This document shows, piece after piece, positions 22,670 to 33,758 of a stretch of 64,000 nt of DNA. The translations under genes were made by a program, and so were the position numbers. Position 1 is the first letter of the stretch. Every line of letters begins with the position of its first letter. The stretch is from positions 372,001 through 436,000 of the forward strand of contig JANFAH010000047.1 in assembly GCA_024663395.1 (NCBI GenBank), read 5' to 3'. This DNA is from Pisolithus tinctorius. Taxonomy: Eukaryota; Basidiomycota; Agaricomycetes; Boletales; Pisolithaceae. The notes below the pieces were generated by a model that worked only from the letters and a program-made list of their open reading frames with translations, did not search any database and was not told the DNA's origin.

Positions 22670-25532
22670 TCGCTGGACAGATCCTTCCACATGGATTTGA
22701 AGTTTTTTTTCTTCAAAGCAGTCAACCACAAGAGGCAAATGCTTGAGAGCACCACTTACCACTAACTGTCTGTCGGTAAGACCGTTCTAGTCTCTCTAAT
22801 TCAAACTTTCGTTGACACAGATGGTCTTGGATACACTTCTTGATTGCCAATGCATGCATATGCAGCTGAATGCTTTGAATTCAATCAACTTATAAATCTA
22901 GAAGAGGAAGAACCACCAGCCTGAAGAAAGGAACTATTCTGGAGCCTGGAAAGCTCTGCAAGCCCATCTATTCCAAGGCTTGCCCTCTGTCTTTGTGAAG
23001 CTTGCTTGAAATGTATAATCTTTTTGTGACACTCTGCTAACTGTATATTTAAATTTGTCATATCAGCCCCTCATCGGAGAAGACCCTTCTCCAGTTCATC
23101 TAGTCTAGCTTCATAAGTTTCCAGTGATTTCTGAGTTGCCATCATTTGCATTATAAAATTTTCTGTGGCTTTTGCAGAGTGCCCTTAAATTACTGTCAGC
23201 TCACAGCAAGAGGAATCACTTATACAGGAGGCTTATGAGATGCTGGCTTGGTTTGTACTGAAACCTGAGCCTCCCATTCAGCTTGAAGTGTCTGAATATT
23301 GATTCCAGATTTTCTTAGACCCTTTTTTGCAGAAGTCTTTTTTTCTTGACAGTGGTTCCAGTGCTGCAAAAGCCACTGGCCAACACCAGTAAGACTCTTC
23401 ATGTCAAGATAGTGCACCTGGGAGTCAATAACAAAGAGGCGTTGATGATACTGAATAAAATATTAGCCTGCATTTTGTGACACAACTAATTGCATACCCC
23501 AGAAACTCACAGAGATGGTATTAGTGGCTTAATTGAACTCCAAAATCACTCACAACCCTCTCCATCAGAAAGCCCAAACCCTTCTCGTTTCCGAGGGTGA
23601 TAGATGAGCTGGCAAGCCCATTGATGACCAAAGGCATGAAAGACTGATATAGCAAAAGAAATTCAGGGTAGAAATGGCCCAAGGTAGCCCCACTTTCTGC
23701 AGCTCTGTTCAAGCTGACAGCCTATGTCATATAACAGCCCAATGTGAAAATCATCAGGGAGGTGACTGAATAATGATTTGATGAGGGCAAGTGCATAGTG
23801 TTGCTTCTCCCCTGCTGAAGTCATGTTGGCAAGGTGAATAACATGATCATGACGACAGAGTAGGGCCATAACTCCAGTATCTGAAAAGAATTGGGTACTT
23901 GCCTATACCACCATCAGAATATTGCAGACAGGTTAAATGACTAAGCTCACTTTCTGACGTCTCTCATCAGCTGCAGTGAAGGATTCATTACAACCCTTGA
24001 GGACTGATGGTGGTATCCTCATACCCTGCTCAAACCTATCCTCATCTCCACAATTCTTCTTAGAAGACTGACCACTCCTCTTTTGCATTGATGCCTTTGT
24101 CCTTCTCAAACCTTCAACCTCACATTCCATAGTATCAATGTCTTCTTGTGACAGAAAAACTGAACCTGTAGGGTTTACTGGGTCATCCTGTTGACTTCTT
24201 CTACGTTTCTGGGTAAAGCAAGCATCAATGCAAACAATTGCATCAGGATCGGAGGAGCTAGGACCCAAGACTATTTAGTAACATAGGATTATGTATATGC
24301 ACCAAGAAACATACCTATTATTATTTTTCCAGTTGCGACTACCAAAGCATAATGGACAACACTTTCGTAGGTATTCCGAAGGCCATGTCCTTGAGCTTGA
24401 GACATCTGGAGGGTGGTGAGAGGATGATGGAACTGCAGGGAGGATGTCTGCTGGTGGGGTTGCAGCACTTTCCAAGTGTTGTTGAACATATTCATCAACT
24501 GAGATTTCCAGGATGCAATACCAGTGGTATGCATTACTAAACCTTCGACGTATACCTTCCTGTAAGTATCATTAGCAAACATCATTAATAGATATGGATG
24601 GAAATAGTTAAAGGCATGCATTGACTTGATAAACACAACACAAGATCAGATCTACAGACATGTGCACATTCATACAACCACAGTGCAATCATTCATTAGA
24701 CACAAACAACAAAGTCCCAATAGGTTAGACATACACAAAACCATAGTCTCATAATCACAACATAAACGAAAACAGTGGATACAGATAATATAATCAATAG
24801 GACAGAATTCAGACACAAACCTTTGTGTCTACCTTGTAGCCCATGCTAGCAAGATGTGCTTCAAGGGACTCGCACCATGCAGAAATGTTTGGGGGCATGC
24901 GCATAAAGACCTGCCTGACCAGACTCAGAAGCTGTAAACTGACAGCAAGGGTTGGCCCCAGTGGCGCAGATGGAAAGTACCCCATCTGCAGGAGCTGAAG
25001 TGCTGCCGGCGCACATGGACAGACGGTGAGATCAACCACTTGCAAACCTGGCACAAGCCATATGTCTAAGTAGAGAGGAAAACATGCAATAAAATCTTAC
25101 CATTGAAACTAACACAGAGAACCTTCAATCGTCGAGAGACACAACTACACTCTGGGCGCTCATAGTCAACACGGTGCCGGAAGTTTCTAGAGAGCCGTCA
25201 ATATGCAAGATAGGGCTCGATAAGTGAGGGGATGGTTTCAGATGACCACCACTGCCACTGTCTCATTTTCTTGTGAGCATTGCGGGACGGCGAGGATGGT
25301 GGGGCAAAAAAGTCATCGTGACTGACATGTAGCCCCTCCGTTAGACAATCCAAATGGGCAGGGGCAAGCTCGTCCTCAGATGGGAGGCAAGCTCCTGTGA
25401 GGGGAGGGGAGTTTGTAGCAGAAGCAGTGTGGGGGGCTGAAGTCCCCTGAGGCAGCTGCGTGAAACTGCGACGCCCAGGCAAAGTGACCAGACGTTCAAT
25501 GGGAAGGTAAAAATTGGCTGTGCCTGGCGCGC

Positions 25533-25891
25533 TGTAGGAAATTGATTTGAGAATGGGAGAGTAGCAGTAGCTGAGGCAGTAGGGATATCTGAGGGGAGGA
25601 GTAGGCCAAAAGGGGCTTCTATAGCCTGAGACTGGATCCTGGTTGTCGTCTGAAGGCTTCTGAGGCTGTCTGGGTGCAGGGAAACAACCTGCTTGAACTT
25701 GTCTCTCGTCTCTGGTAACTCGTCTATTGGTTTAAAAAAAACTAACTACATCCAGTACTAGGTAGTGCTGACTAAGCGACCAAAAATGCGAAATTCTAAG
25801 TACCACTAGCAGAAAAAACACCTAGAATCAAAACTAAATAAAATGAACAAAATAAAACAATTCCCCCAGTAGGGAAATTACATTCCCTACA
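25533..25891 (-). repeat. 3' LTR of the gag-only element
   Basis: 359 bp. It is almost identical to the other LTR from the block CTTCTGAGGCTGTCT onward (about 220 bp), but its first 50-60 bp are strongly diverged from the equivalent part of 29115-29464. Confidence 0.9.
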
Positions 25892-26199
25892 TCCCAGGGG
25901 TACTCGAGATCTTGACTGTCCCCAGTCAACCCGAAGGCGGCTTGACTACACAATAATCCATGGTCACGAGGGAGGAGGCGAGACAACGACTCGTTGACGA
26001 AAAATGGGTGCTCGGAACGCCGCGATACAAGATATGATGACAGAAGGGAATGCAGCGAGGACCTTGCAAAATGAAAGGAGAGAATCCACGCGCCCGATCC
26101 CGAGATATCCACAAAACCGCCCAAAGGTATCCTCATCCACCAAAAACCAAATGTAGCCACAAGTTCTGCAGCGACGACGACGGAAAAGCTACCATTCTG

Positions 26200-27220
26200 A
26201 AGCTGTCGAATAGTAGCATCAGGATCCTGAAAAGCGAGAGATCCGGTCGAGAAACGAGTGAGATAATCAAGGAGTTGTCTGAAAGTGTCTCTAACCACGA
26301 AAATGGGCATATCTCGATGATAGCTGTGCGGAATTTGACAGAAGAGGCATCCCCAGAAAGGGCTACGCAAGGGGAATGGACTTCCAGAAAAGCGAGAGGA
26401 ACGGTGCCCGAGTGCGCAAGATACGACGAGAGGACTTCGAGGGTGGGGAGAAGGGGTCAACTCGCACAACAACGGCTGGGACGATCAACACGAAACTCCG
26501 GGAGACGGTAGAGGACCCGTAGACGAACAGGGAGAACGAGGAGATAAGCCGATTGGATCAGCCGATCCCGAGCTATACGCAAAACTGGCTCGAAGCCCTC
26601 TGGATACGAAAACGCTGATATCTCGACAACGGTTGCGCGGAATTTTACAAAGCATGTGTCCCCAGGAAGGGCTCAGCGAGAGGGATGAACGACCCGAAAA
26701 GAGAGAGGAACGGCGCAGAACTGTGCGAGCTACTGCGGCAAGACCTCGAGGTGACCTTCTCACAAAAATGCGAATACCTCCGAAACCGCTGCGCGCGCCA
26801 AAACATTCTTGGTATCCCTGGAAAGGTCTCGTCGAGTAGTACCGGCATGCCAAAAGGCGAGAGACGCGGCACAAATTCGCGCGAGTTACAGTCAGAAGAC
26901 CTCATGCGCCAAAAATGCGAAATAACTCCGGAACCACTGAGCGCGCTGGAACATTCTTGGGCTCTCTGGAAAGCTCTGGTCGAGTAGTACCAGTCCGCGG
27001 AAAAGCGAGAGGCGTGACGCGGAAACGAGCGAGATACGACTACAGGACCCTGAGAATGGACCTATCCACAAAAAAAACGCGAATATCTCCTCAACGGCTG
27101 GGCGCCTGCAAGCGATCTTGGTACCAACAGAGAGCTAACGTCGAGTAGAATGAGCCTGCCAAAAAGCGAGAGGCACGGCGTGATAACGAGCGAGATACAC
27201 GCTCGGTATGTGCTCGGTAC
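26200..27220. repeat. ~157-bp degenerate tandem repeats in the gag-only element
   Basis: The phrase AAAAGCGAGAG followed by cggcg...acgagcgagatac recurs near 26234, 26389, 26697, 26856, 27002 and 27165, spacing about 146-165 bp or its double. Between them recur tggtcgagtagta and ctcggaacggctg...gcgc...attcttggta. No frame stays open through the units, so this is a non-coding array downstream of gag. Confidence 0.8.
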
Positions 27221-27524
27221 AAGGGAGGTAGCATTTGTCTTGACAAGCGACGAGCGGTGTCGGCAGTAATTTTGTCAGAACTGTATCCGCGGATGGGAGG
27301 TGTCATGTAGAGCGCGGGGAGGTGCTAGGTGCAATGCTACTCAGTGTTCTGCGGGGAACTCGAGCCTGGGGGGTAAAAGACGAAGGGCAAAACAAGAAAA
27401 TTCAAACATATCTAATGTACCAAAAATTCCGCATTACGACGCAGGTAGATCCATACTAGATACTGTAAGATCCATAAGCAAAAGAAGTAAAAACAACATA
27501 ACAGAATTTGTGCGACATGCAGCA

Positions 27525-28952
27525 TCAACGCGCTCTTCGAGAGCGCCGGGGCATGCGACTGCGGCTGCGCGACCGCTTCAGTTTGGAACGGATGTATGAA
27601 TACGCCTTCCTCGAACGTGAACGAGAGCACGAGCGTGAGGATGATGACGACGACAAGGAAGAAGGGGGTGAGCCACTAGTCGAATATGAACATGAGCACC
27701 TTCGAGCGTGACGCTGCTTCAAGCTGCGGGAATACGACTGGACCGGTATGAATTCATCTTTCAAATGTATGTACGAACCCTTTCGAGTCTGCGAGCGTGA
27801 ATGTGAATGACGACGCGAGGGCGATTCACCCTGGGTATGTGGCTGCGCATGTGGTGAGCTACGAGAGCGCTCAGCTGACGAGCGACGAGACTGAATGGCT
27901 GGTGGTTCAGGTACCACTGGCTCGGGCTGGAGAGTAGGTAGGGACCGAGTAGACACGACGCTCATTCGAGCAGGTACACGCGATGGTGTGTCGAACACGC
28001 TTCGAGAGGGTGCGGCCATGGGTGAAAGTGAGCGAGCAAGCGACGAGCCCCTACGAGTCTCGAACTGGCTTGTCAACGAAGACCAGTTGTCGAGACGGTC
28101 TCGTAGAGTTCGTCCGGCAACTTCGCGCGGTATTTCCAGTCCTGTAGGTAGAACAACACGGCCGTTTATGAGTAGACACTTTCCCGAAGCTAAATACGAC
28201 TTGAACGAATGGCAACCTGCCCGAATATGCCCCGAGAGTCCACAGAAAAAGCAAAATGAATATGAACGGCGGGGTGTGCGGCTGTCCGAGGCTTGTGGTG
28301 GCTGCGCGCGCGAACTGTCGACCTTGCAGCTCTTCCAGAGGCCGCCACTCGACCTCAGGACCTCCTTAGCTGTAGACATTAGACTGAGCACAGAATACTC
28401 TGATGCGTCGTGGTGTTCGAGCACCTCTTGCCTGAACTCTGGAGGGAACCCATACTTGAACATACTGGCCAGGTGGGGCAACGGACCCAGTAGGTTCTCG
28501 AGAGATAACGAAATTCGACGGAAATTGCGATAATATTGCCCTAGGGATGACATTGAGATGACATCTGAACTCGCAAATCCAACCTTTAGGCTGGCAAGCT
28601 CGGTGGCATGACTTCGACTCGTTTCGTCCAATTCTGGGTACTGCTGAGTGATTTCCGAGGTAAAACGAGCCCAATCTCCTTGACTACTACTGACGAAGTG
28701 GGACCAGAGGTCCGCCGATTCGAAAGGCGCATATTTGAGCGCGAATTTGATGCGCGCGAGCCCGTCCGAGAGGCCAAATCCATCACAGAAGTCGATTATG
28801 TCATCAAAATAGCTTCGAAGGTCCTCGGGGCGCCCAGAGAAGCTCGGTGCTTCGGGTGAGCCTCGGCACAGAATTTTGAAGCCGAGCATGAAGTTTGTGG
28901 GTAATATGAATGCGAGTACTTGATATGTGAGTGTGCGCGAGTGGGAAAACAC
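27525..28952 (-). CDS. Gag protein with CCHC knuckle and Arg/Ser-rich tail
   Basis: An intact 475-codon frame. An internal ATG at 28889 (MLGFKILCRG) could be the true start and would give 454 aa. The N-terminal part FSGRPEDLRSYFDD is a Gypsy-type Gag core. A single CX2CX4HX4C knuckle CFFCGLSGHIRAGC lies about residues 229-242, followed by the agaric Gag signature SGKCLLINGRVVLPTGLEIP. The last 130 residues are rich in Arg-Ser dipeptides (RSRSRSR), resembling SR splicing proteins and giving strong positive charge. No frameshift into pol exists. It would assemble particles and bind RNA; the reverse transcriptase must come from a partner element. Confidence 0.9.
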   Translation of the reverse strand: MFSHSRTLTYQVLAFILPTNFMLGFKILCRGSPEAPSFSGRPEDLRSYFDDIIDFCDGFGLSDGLARIKFALKYAPFESADLWSHFVSSSQGDWARFTSEITQQYPELDETSRSHATELASLKVGFASSDVISMSSLGQYYRNFRRISLSLENLLGPLPHLASMFKYGFPPEFRQEVLEHHDASEYSVLSLMSTAKEVLRSSGGLWKSCKVDSSRAQPPQASDSRTPRRSYSFCFFCGLSGHIRAGCHSFKSYLASGKCLLINGRVVLPTGLEIPREVAGRTLRDRLDNWSSLTSQFETRRGSSLARSLSPMAAPSRSVFDTPSRVPARMSVVSTRSLPTLQPEPVVPEPPAIQSRRSSAERSRSSPHAQPHTQGESPSRRHSHSRSQTRKGSYIHLKDEFIPVQSYSRSLKQRHARRCSCSYSTSGSPPSSLSSSSSSRSCSRSRSRKAYSYIRSKLKRSRSRSRMPRRSRRAR

Positions 28953-29091
28953 GAAGTTGCGAGCGAAGTGACTGCAAAGCGAGGCCGAAAGGCAAAAATC
29001 TGCTGAACTGAGCCTGAAAATTGCGAAAACAAAGCTGGAGACTGAAAAATAAAATCTGGGAAGGGTTGGATGGGTGCCAGGCTAAGACAGA

Positions 29092-29112
29092 AGCCCCTCA
29101 CGGTGGGCTCCA
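29092..29112 (-). promoter_or_regulatory. Primer binding site of the gag-only element
   Basis: Two bases inside the 5' LTR the minus strand reads TGGAGCCCACCGTGAGGGGC, which complements a tRNA 3' end GGTGGGCTCCA. The implied discriminator base U would fit tRNA-Cys, but I cannot confirm the tRNA. A similar site next to Gypsy-1 (60796-60814) shares GTGGGCTCCA. Confidence 0.75.
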
Positions 29113-29114
29113 GT

Positions 29115-29464
29115 TGTAGGAAATTAGATTTAAAGAGGATGAGGACTGGGTGATGGATTATCTGAGGGGAATGAGTAGGCCAAAAGGGGCTTCTATAGCC
29201 TAGGCAAGGATCCTGGTAGTCGTCTGAAGGCTTCTGAGGCTGTCTTGGTGCAGGGAACGACCTGCTCGAACTTGTCTCTCGTCTCTGGTAACTCGTCTAT
29301 TGGTTTAAAAAAAACTAACTACATCCAGTACTAGGTAGTGCTGACTAAGCGACCAAAAATGCGAAATTCTAAGTACCACTAGCAGAAAAAACACCTAGAA
29401 TCAAAACTAAATAAAATGAACAAAATAAAACAATTCCCCCAGTAGGGAAATTACATTCCCTACA
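29115..29464 (-). repeat. 5' LTR of the gag-only element
   Basis: 350 bp, TGTAGGAAATTAG...TTCCCTACA. It is followed by the TSD gcgc and then the remaining N-terminal KDZ coding sequence. Confidence 0.9.
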
Positions 29465-29887
29465 GCGCGGCACAGCGGCTCAACCCAGTCATGGTCAACA
29501 AGTACTGCTTGACCTCCAGGGGAATGCAAGTCAGAGACTGGTATGGGAGGAGGATGACTCCCAGAGGAACGCAAGTCAGAGGTCACGGGAATCGAGGAAC
29601 GGTGATTCAAAAACTTCCTTGGGTGACGAAATGACATCTGGAATGTTGATCAGTTCTCTAGCCAGGGAGAGACGACAATCCAGCAACACCAAGTTGGAGG
29701 ACTGTGACCAGAACACCTAATTCTAGTCCGCTGGTTGTCAACACCAAGCCACCACAAGCACATCCGGTTAGCTGGCAGTGATAGATGAAAGCTGACCTTT
29801 TGATACACGATAGGCGAGAACAATGACACAGACGAGGGGTGAAATGGATGCAGATTTTACGGTAACTACAAGTACATAGCCACGTAA

Positions 29888-32190
29888 TTATGCTTGTGGG
29901 GGACGGGGGGGAAGTGCGGATGACGATGCAGATGATAATGCGGATGATGATGGGATTAAGCGGTTATCGCCCAAGCTGTAAATACTGCGAGGATTTTTCG
30001 GAATAAGATGGAGGACAATAGGCAAACAACCGAAGTTATCGAAGAATGACTGCATGTAAAATAACGCAAGCTGTTTTTCCACTGCCCAAACACGCGCCAG
30101 TGAGGCTGACGATGGAAGTGAGGTTCCCAAATCTGGCGGAGACCCTGGCCACGAAGTGAGCAGCATCTGGAACCTCTCGACATATTCCAGCTTCGTTTGG
30201 GGTTCTAGTGAGGCCAGACCTTGATCCTTAACTGGGAAGGGTTCGGCGAACATGGTAAGCTCCGAATCTCCCGGGAAGATCTGCATAAAAATTTAGTAAA
30301 TGGATTCTTTTGAGGTGCAAGGCAAAAACTTACCTGACGGACTTGGTCCAGCCGCTCAGATTCCACATTTGACCAGAGGGCAGGCACCAGCAGACGGTCC
30401 AAGGCAACCAGCTCGAAGCGGAAATTATGCTCGTACAGGTCCCAGAGAATCTTGCCCTTTGTTGCCGAGTCAATGGTAGCGAGGTCTGCGAGACCAATTG
30501 TAATGTCGCGGAACTGCACATGACTCGGTACATCATGCTGAACCTTCACAAACTCCGGACCAAAGATATCAGCAGCTTCACGTATTTGGTTCCCAGAAAA
30601 ACTGATTGAAATGCGGTCGGGAATCATGTTAAGATAATCGCGCCACAAACGGGGAATGACGGGGGACGCATCCGAAGCAGCGAGTTGCGTGATCCAACCT
30701 GCTCGGGCCACCAACCAATTCCGGAGGTACCTCTGCCTCCGCTCCGAGGACTTGCCTCTCATAAATAGCATGGGGTGAGGGAAAAAATACGCGATTTTGG
30801 GCACACTGGCACGAATTCTCTTGGGGTCCTTGTTGACGTCAGTAAGCGCAGTGTGCCACAAGTAAATGTGAGCAGGGAAGGCAGGATCATCAAAATCCTG
30901 CAGCAAGTCAACGTTCGGAGCGGTGGAAGTCTTGGCCTTCTTCAAACCTGCAGAATTATTTGAGCAGATAGTTGTAAGCGTAAAGATCTCGATCAGTAAC
31001 GAAACACCCACAAGGACCGCTGCGATGTTTAGCCCTATCCGTTCTGACAACTCCTGAGGCAGAGCCGGGCGTGCTGGAACTCGCAGTATTCAAGGCCATT
31101 GAGCTGGAGGTTGTGGGAGTCGATGCCGCGGGACTTGGTTCTGGCCAGGGCACCGCAAATTGCTCAAGACCCACTACTGGAGCTTTGCGGGTGTGGACAT
31201 GCATAGGATTGCCAGGGTAATACCACCTAGCGTTCCACTTGAGCATTTGGCCGACCTTGAATTCATCTGGGGTAGTGATAATGCCTTCCGGGTGTGTAAT
31301 GTCGACCTCGCAATGTATCTTCATATCCTTTGGCACTAACTCTGGCTTCCAGACTAGCCATATGGGGATGCGTGCTTCAAAAAGTCGCTCACAGACATCA
31401 GGATCCGTGGTAAATGCACCCATCCAACACTGTTTTGCATTAAAAAATGGGCCAGAAGGGGGGGTAATTTTTATCTCAAGGGAGTCTACCATAGCGTAAA
31501 TATCCACACAAAGACGTTGGAAGAGCACGACTAGGACCACCGTATCACAGAAGGTGAATGGGAGTTGCTATGGAATTGTCAACTATTGAAATATCAGACA
31601 ACGAGATATCATACCTTCAGATGCATGAGAGACCTTCGACATTGCCTAATCCATATGTGCACCCGGAGAGGTCCCTCGTCATCAGGGTTCTTTGGTGGCC
31701 AGTTCTTCGCCCATTCTTCTAGTCGTTTATACAAGATCTCTAGATGCTTCCACTTGTCTGGATGAACCCTACCAACCCTGAACACCGATCCTCTCTCCAA
31801 GGCGAAGTCTTCCAGCACATTCCTGATGTTCCACCACATCCAAGACCACGTCGGGTCGTCCCGATAGACTGCATGTCGAGGGATACATCCAGCCCACATA
31901 TAACGCTCGGCATATAGTTGAGGCCACTGAAAACAGTCGATGTGGCCGAATCAGCCATCGCGGCAGAGTGTGATTGTCTTCCCCTCGAAGAGAAACGGTT
32001 CGGGAACGAAGTCGGCACTAGGAGAGGTGATCCAGTGGTCGTTATATTTCGCGAGAACGTGTGCGTCGAAGGCACCATAATTCCCTGAAAGAGAATGCAT
32101 TGGTTATGAGCCACATTAGGTTAAATAATAGAGCGCACCATCGCCCGGTTGGGTTGCTGCTATGACCTGTTGAGCGCGTTCTTGAGGCAT
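29888..32190 (-). CDS. Cargo gene A: unnamed Agaricomycete-expanded protein family
   Basis: A spliced minus-strand gene. Start ATG 32190 (MPQERAQQVIAATQPGDG), intron 32085-32138 (54 nt), then GAFDAHVLAKYNDHWITSPS, PFLFEGKTITLCRDG, QLYAERYMWAGCIPRH, WSWMWWNI; intron 31569-31614 (46 nt), then HLKQLPFTFCDTVVLVVLFQR, CWMGAFTTDPDVCERLF, IPIWLVWKPE; at least one more intron near 30950; then RQRYLRNWLVARAGWI, ILWDLYEHNFRFELVALDR; intron 30281-30333, and a Ser/Ala-rich end at 29888. I know these blocks from large uncharacterised families in mushroom genomes; the biochemical role is unknown. One in-frame TGA near 31950 (DG*FGHID) is either decay or an unrecognised splice. It is CpG-rich and lies inside the KDZ borders, divergent from gene B. 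Confidence 0.75.
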
Positions 32191-32636
32191 ATCGATCCTA
32201 TAAATGAAATAAGAACTGAAATATGTAGCATCTTAGTATGGATTCCACCACAGGGTCAATAAAAATGTACCCAGGAGATAAGAGGCATTCGAAGGGGGGA
32301 GGAGTTAAATAAAGCAATACGGCTATAGTAGAATTGTTGAAGTGCGCCCTGGCACCGAGTTGGAGTACCAGCCCACGACATGGAGTCACATCATCCAACG
32401 TTCCTCTGACAACACTAGCGTTGCTGATATCTGTGAGACCGTCAAGGGGGAGATAAATGAGAAAAAAAAGTGGATCACGCACCTACACGGTATATAGAAC
32501 CTTGCACCCAGTGAAGATTTCATGCACAGATGCCAGGCACACAGTCTTCAATGCCCCGAGTTGCGCTATGCAAGGTAGCGCCTCCACAAAATGGAGTCTC
32601 GTCCGCGCGACTGGTACCACGAGCACACCAAGTTTA

Positions 32637-32722
32637 CTGAGATAGGCACCAAACCTATCTCAGCACTCAAAGGGCACCAAACCCTTTGAATCCTGGCAGA
32701 GGAACGCGCCAAACGTTCCTCT
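32637..32722 (-). repeat. Triple-hairpin module 0
   Basis: Three consecutive perfect hairpins, given here in plus-strand reading: stem CTGAGATAGG/CCTATCTCAG with loop CACCAAA (32637-32663); stem TCAAAGGG/CCCTTTGA with loop CACCAAA (32667-32689); stem AGAGGAACG/CGTTCCTCT with loop CGCCAAA (32698-32722). On the minus strand, the sense of gene A, the loops read TTTGGTG, TTTGGTG and TTTGGCG. The stems share no sequence. The module lies about 450 bp upstream of the gene A start. Confidence 0.9.
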
Positions 32723-32924
32723 CCGCGACACGAATTGATAAAAAGAAAGAGGAATAAAGAAGAAACTCACCTGAGGCAATAGCATGAAGGCGGTCGTGGA
32801 TTAAGATGCGTGGATCGTTTGAAGGGCTTGCAAAAGAAGTGTGACAAGTGCAGTGAGCACGTGATCATTACCACATTAAGTCAGAGCTGACTTAGCACGA
32901 GAAATTTGCTGGTGGTGCGCGCGG

Positions 32925-33387
32925 TGTAGGGAACGAGTTCGAGTTCCCTAGGAGAATCCGTCTTGGACAGGAGTTTAGGGGTGGAAGGACTTGTTTTATT
33001 TCTGGCCTTTGTTTTTGTGTTTGTACCCCTGGACTTGGTGGCGAGCAGCCGTGTTGCTGACTAAGCACGCATGCTGTGTTCGCGCGAGTTCAGTTTACAA
33101 GACAACCAAGTACATGTCACAGGCCCTCAGTAGTAGGGTGATTTAGTCTCGCATTTCGGCAAGTTTTCGAAGTTAGATTTATTACTTTGGGGAGTACCCA
33201 AAGTGCCAGGAGGACTGGCAAGAGTATTAGACAGGCACAGCTAAGTATCTTTTTTTTCTAGTTCGCATTTTTTACTTTTTTACTACACTTCTTTCTCCAG
33301 AGAGAACCTCCCTTTTGGGTCGAGCACTAAACTCGCCCATCACTGACTATTACCATTATAGGTATATCTATTTTACCTATTCCTACA
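32925..33387. repeat. Solo LTR C, CpG-rich copy
   Basis: A 463-bp block TGTAGGGAACGAG...TTCCTACA with 4-bp TSD gcgg (32921-32924 and 33388-33391). The decayed relative is at 1413-1890. Comparing the two shows CG here against TG or CA there at many positions (for example GTTCGCGCGAG here, GTTTGTGCACG there). Confidence 0.88.
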
Positions 33388-33675
33388 GCGGACTATTTGG
33401 TGGTGGCGGTGCCGTGGGCAACGTTGCGATGCCACTGGTATGCAGTCAGGTTACGCATGCAGGGCGGGCTAATTGGTGCCTTAACCTAATATATAACATA
33501 TGTTGTAATGCCCCTGCGTTCAATTCAAACCAGAGTCCCAGAGGAAATACCGACAAATTAATTGTCATAGGTGTGTACTTAGTAACCAAACATACACAAT
33601 GTTGACACGTTCGCACACTTGTTTCCCTTCTCCACTTTCCACTCCACTCTCCACTCTCGTCATTAATCCTTCGCC

Positions 33676-33758
33676 AGGGGAATGCTTGGTGCGTCCCCTA
33701 CCAAGCATCAGGGGCTTGGTGCCCTTGACGGCTCTCGAAGGCTTGGAGCCTTCGAGAG
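33676..33758 (+). repeat. Triple-hairpin module 1
   Basis: Hairpin 1: stem AGGGGAATG/CGTCCCCT (one bulged A, one G-U pair) with loop CTTGGTG (33676-33699). Hairpin 2: AGGGG/CCCTT with loop CTTGGTG (33710-33726). Hairpin 3: CTCTCGAAGG/CCTTCGAGAG, ten perfect pairs, with loop CTTGGAG (33732-33758). All loops are 7 nt on the plus strand, the sense of gene B. Confidence 0.9.

Larger units (their letters stand above)
25533..29464 (-). mobile_element. Gag-only LTR retrotransposon (3.93 kb, non-autonomous)
   Basis: LTRs at 25533-25891 and 29115-29464 (TGTAGGAAATT...TTCCCTACA) flank one gag gene, with no protease, RT or integrase. The TSD is 4 bp, gcgc (25529-25532 and 29465-29468). It sits in the N-terminal coding part of the KDZ transposase gene. 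A tRNA-type primer site lies next to the right (5') LTR. The gene is followed by about 1.6 kb of degenerate tandem repeats. It is CpG-rich, so recent. It must borrow enzymes from another Gypsy-class element. Confidence 0.88.
21322..29492 (-). pseudogene. KDZ transposase, degenerate, with two nested insertions
   Basis: A multi-exon minus-strand gene. The order from the N-terminus is: start proposed at 29492 (MTGLSRCAAPGTANF, joining MPGRRSF across the LTR element); QWWSSETIPSLIEPYL; FPSAPLGPTLAVSL...RMPPNISAW; EGIRRRFSNAYHWYC; EYLRKCCPLCFGS (cysteine cluster); AIVCIDACFTQKRRR; FFSDTGVMALLCRHD; MTSAGEKQHYALALI; LLYDIGCQLEQSC; SVFHAFGHQWACQLIYHPRK; GFGLSDGEGCE*FW; FKLDVDDDIWQDIGL; and an acidic tail. 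The Asp, Asp and Glu of IDACF, YDIGC and GEGCE remain. Introns include 24271-24314 (44 nt). At least four in-frame TGA codons (25198, 23663, 23546, 23071) stand where Arg is expected. A solo LTR lies at 22142-22669. Confidence 0.9.
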
